DNA of 64,000 nucleotides from Heliocidaris tuberculata (Eukaryota > Echinodermata > Echinoidea > Camarodonta > Echinometridae), in the NCBI GenBank assembly GCA_025618425.1, contig CM046844.1:1917616-1981615 (forward strand), read 5' to 3'. Positions 62,072 to 64,000 of this stretch are shown piece by piece (the stretch's first letter is position 1; every line of letters starts with the position of its first letter). The position numbers and the translations under genes are program-made. The notes under the pieces are model-generated. The model was given only the letters and a program-made list of their open reading frames with translations, was not told the origin of the DNA and made no database searches.

Positions 62072-64000
62072 GTTGAGAGAGAAAAATTGAGAGACAGAGG
62101 AAGGCACAGAGAGAGATAGAGAGAGAGTGATAGAGCAAGAGAGGGAGAGAGAGACAGAGGAAGGCACAGAGAGAGTGAGAGAGCAAGAGAGAGAGAGAGA
62201 GAGACAGAGGAAGGCACAGAGAGAGTGAGAGAGCAAGAGAGGGAGAGAGAGACAGAGGAAGGCACAGAGAGAGTGAGAGAGCAAGAGAGGGAGAGAGACA
62301 GAGGAAGGCACAGAGAAAGATAGAGAGTGATAGAGCAAGAGAGGGAGAGAGAGACAGAGGAAGGCACAGAGAGAGTGAGAGAGCAAGAGAGGGAGAGAGA
62401 GACAGAGGAAGGCACAGAGAAAGATAGAGAGTGATAGAGCAAGAGAGGGAGAGAGAGACAGAGGAAGGCACAGAGAGAGTGAGAGAGCAAGAGAGGGAGA
62501 GAGAGACAGAGGAAGGCACAGAGAAAGATAGAGAGTGATAGAGCAAGAGAGGGAGAGAGAGACAGAGGAAGGCACAGAGAGAGTGAGAGAGCAAGAGAGG
62601 GAGAGAGAGACAGAGGAAGGCACAGAGAGAGTGAGAGAGCAAGAGAGAGAGAGAGAGACAGAGGAAGGCACAGAGAGAGTGAGAGAGCAAGAGAGGGAGA
62701 GAGAGACAGAGGAAGGCACAGAGAGAGTGAGAGAGCAAGAGAGGGAGAGAGACAGAGGAAGGCACAGAGAAAGATAGAGAGTGATAGAGCAAGAGAGGGA
62801 GAGAGAGACAGAGGAAGGCACAGAGAGAGTGAGAGAGCAAGAGAGGGAGAGAGAGACAGAGGAAGGCACAGAGAAAGATAGAGAGTGATAGAGCAAGAGA
62901 GGGAGAGAGAGACAGAGGAAGGCACAGAGAGAGTGATAGAGCAAGAGAGTTAGAGAGAGACAGAGGAAGGCACAGAGAGAGTGAGAGAGCAAGAGAGGGA
63001 GAGAGAGACAGAGGAAGGCACAGAGAAAGATAGAGAGTGATAGAGCAAGAGAGGGAGAGAGAGACAGAGGAAGGCACAGAGAGAGTGAGAGAGCAAGAGA
63101 GAGAGAGAGAGACAGAGGAAGGCACAGAGAGAGTGAGAGAGCAAGAGAGGGAGAGAGAGACAGAGGAAGGCACAGAGAGAGTGAGAGAGCAAGAGAGGGA
63201 GAGAGACAGAGGAAGGCACAGAGAGAGTGAGAGAGCAAGAGAGGGAGAGAGAGACAGAGGAAGGCACAGAGAGAGTGAGAGAGCAAGAGAGGGAGAGAGA
63301 CAGAGGAAGGCACAGAGAAAGATAGAGAGTGATAGAGCAAGAGAGGGAGAGAGAGACAGAGGAAGGCACAGAGAGAGTGAGAGAGCAAGAGAGGAGAGAG
63401 AGACAGAGGAAGGCACAGAGAAAGATAGAGAGTGATAGAGCAAGAGAGGGAGAGAGAGACAGAGGAAGGCACAGAGAGAGTGATAGAGCAAGAGAGAGAG
63501 AGAGACAGAGGAAGGCACAGAGAGAGTGAGAGAGCAAGAGAGGGAGAGAGAGACAGAGGAAGGCACAGAGAGAGTGAGAGAGCAAGAGAGGGAGAGAGAG
63601 ACAGAGGAAGGCACAGAGAAAGATAGAGAGTGATAGAGCAAGAGAGGGAGAGAGAGACAGAGGAAGGCACAGAGAGAGTGAGAGAGCAAGAGAGGGAGAG
63701 AGACAGAGGAAGGCACAGAGAAAGATAGAGAGTGATAGAGCAAGAGAGGAGGGAGAGAGAGACAGAGGAAGGCACAGAGAGAGTGAGAGAGCAAGAGAGG
63801 GAGAGAGAGACAGAGGAAGGCACAGAGAAAGATAGAGAGTGATAGAGCAAGAGAGGGAGAGAGAGACAGAGGAAGGCACAGAGAGAGTGATAGAGCAAGA
63901 GAGAGAGAGAGACAGAGGAAGGCACAGAGAGAGTGAGAGAGCAAGAGAGGGAGAGAGAGACAGAGGAAGGCACAGAGAGAGTGAGAGAGCAAGAGAGGGA
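62072..64000. repeat. GA-rich minisatellite, ~38 units of 46-60 bp, runs off the window
   Basis: Each unit contains GACAGAGGAAGGCACAGAGA. Variants by what follows: A (GAGTGAGAGAGCAAGAGAGG), B (AAGATAGAGAGTGATAGAGC) and C (GAGTGATAGAGCAAGAGAG). Order read left to right after a B-like first unit: AAABABABAAAABABCAB, then AAAAABABCAABABABCA A. Purine-only, so the complementary strand has Ser/Leu/Pro frames open for up to 663 codons in more than one phase; these are not genes. Confidence 0.95.

Noticed and set aside
62001..63992. Minus-strand frames of 663 and 648 codons
   Set aside because: They are Ser/Leu/Pro-only readings of a pure GA minisatellite and are open in more than one phase at once, so they carry no coding signal.

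Overview
This 64 kb window is AT-rich, intron-rich, repeat-dense animal DNA. Two host genes are recognisable by family: a phospholipid scramblase and the transcription factor TFIID/SAGA subunit TAF10. Introns have consensus GT-AG borders, exons are about 60-180 bp, and LINE, SINE and DNA-transposon debris lies everywhere. The mobile-element mix includes CR1/L2-like LINEs, one with a 2A-like NPGP motif, tRNA-derived SINEs, hAT- and pogo-like MITEs and many homopolymer runs. This suggests a marine invertebrate deuterostome, probably an echinoderm such as a sea urchin. The phylum is an inference; the eukaryotic assignment is certain.

Layout. 0-9 kb: poly-G, a GTCGAC-rich tandem array (940-1533), a GGACTC satellite, a 140 bp hairpin, and two plus-strand coding pieces of an unrecognised gene (4018-4125 and 4992-5261) separated by an antisense LINE. 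A 660 bp inverted-repeat transposon and a hAT-like MITE with an exact 8 bp target duplication follow. 13.2-37.4 kb (minus strand): a phospholipid scramblase gene. Eight exons join in frame from 37409 down to 17153, followed by three alternative copies of the terminal exon (15466-15507, 14419-14463, 13198-13245). Its introns hold SINEs, MITEs, foldback elements and a long (ATT)n tract. 37.6-43 kb: CAT/CAC minisatellite, a 400 bp GAA tract, MITEs. 45.4-46.9 kb: degenerate antisense L1/Tx1-like LINE. 50.2-51.2 kb: antisense, internally deleted non-LTR element with an N-terminal signal-like segment and a 2A-like motif fused almost directly to a reverse-transcriptase C-terminal tail. 51.5-53.6 kb: an 850 bp inverted repeat flanked by direct repeats. 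54.1-54.24 kb: possible terminal exon and poly(A) signal of an upstream plus-strand gene. 54.37-58.61 kb: complete four-exon TAF10 gene (+). 60 kb: pogo-like MITE and a plus-strand LINE 3' end. 62.07-64 kb: a GA-rich minisatellite running off the window.

The two identified genes have no evident functional link. TAF10 acts in RNA polymerase II initiation and histone acetyltransferase complexes; the scramblase acts at the plasma membrane. Most other long open frames are low-complexity or transposon sequence. All calls come from reading the sequence; no database search or alignment was run.
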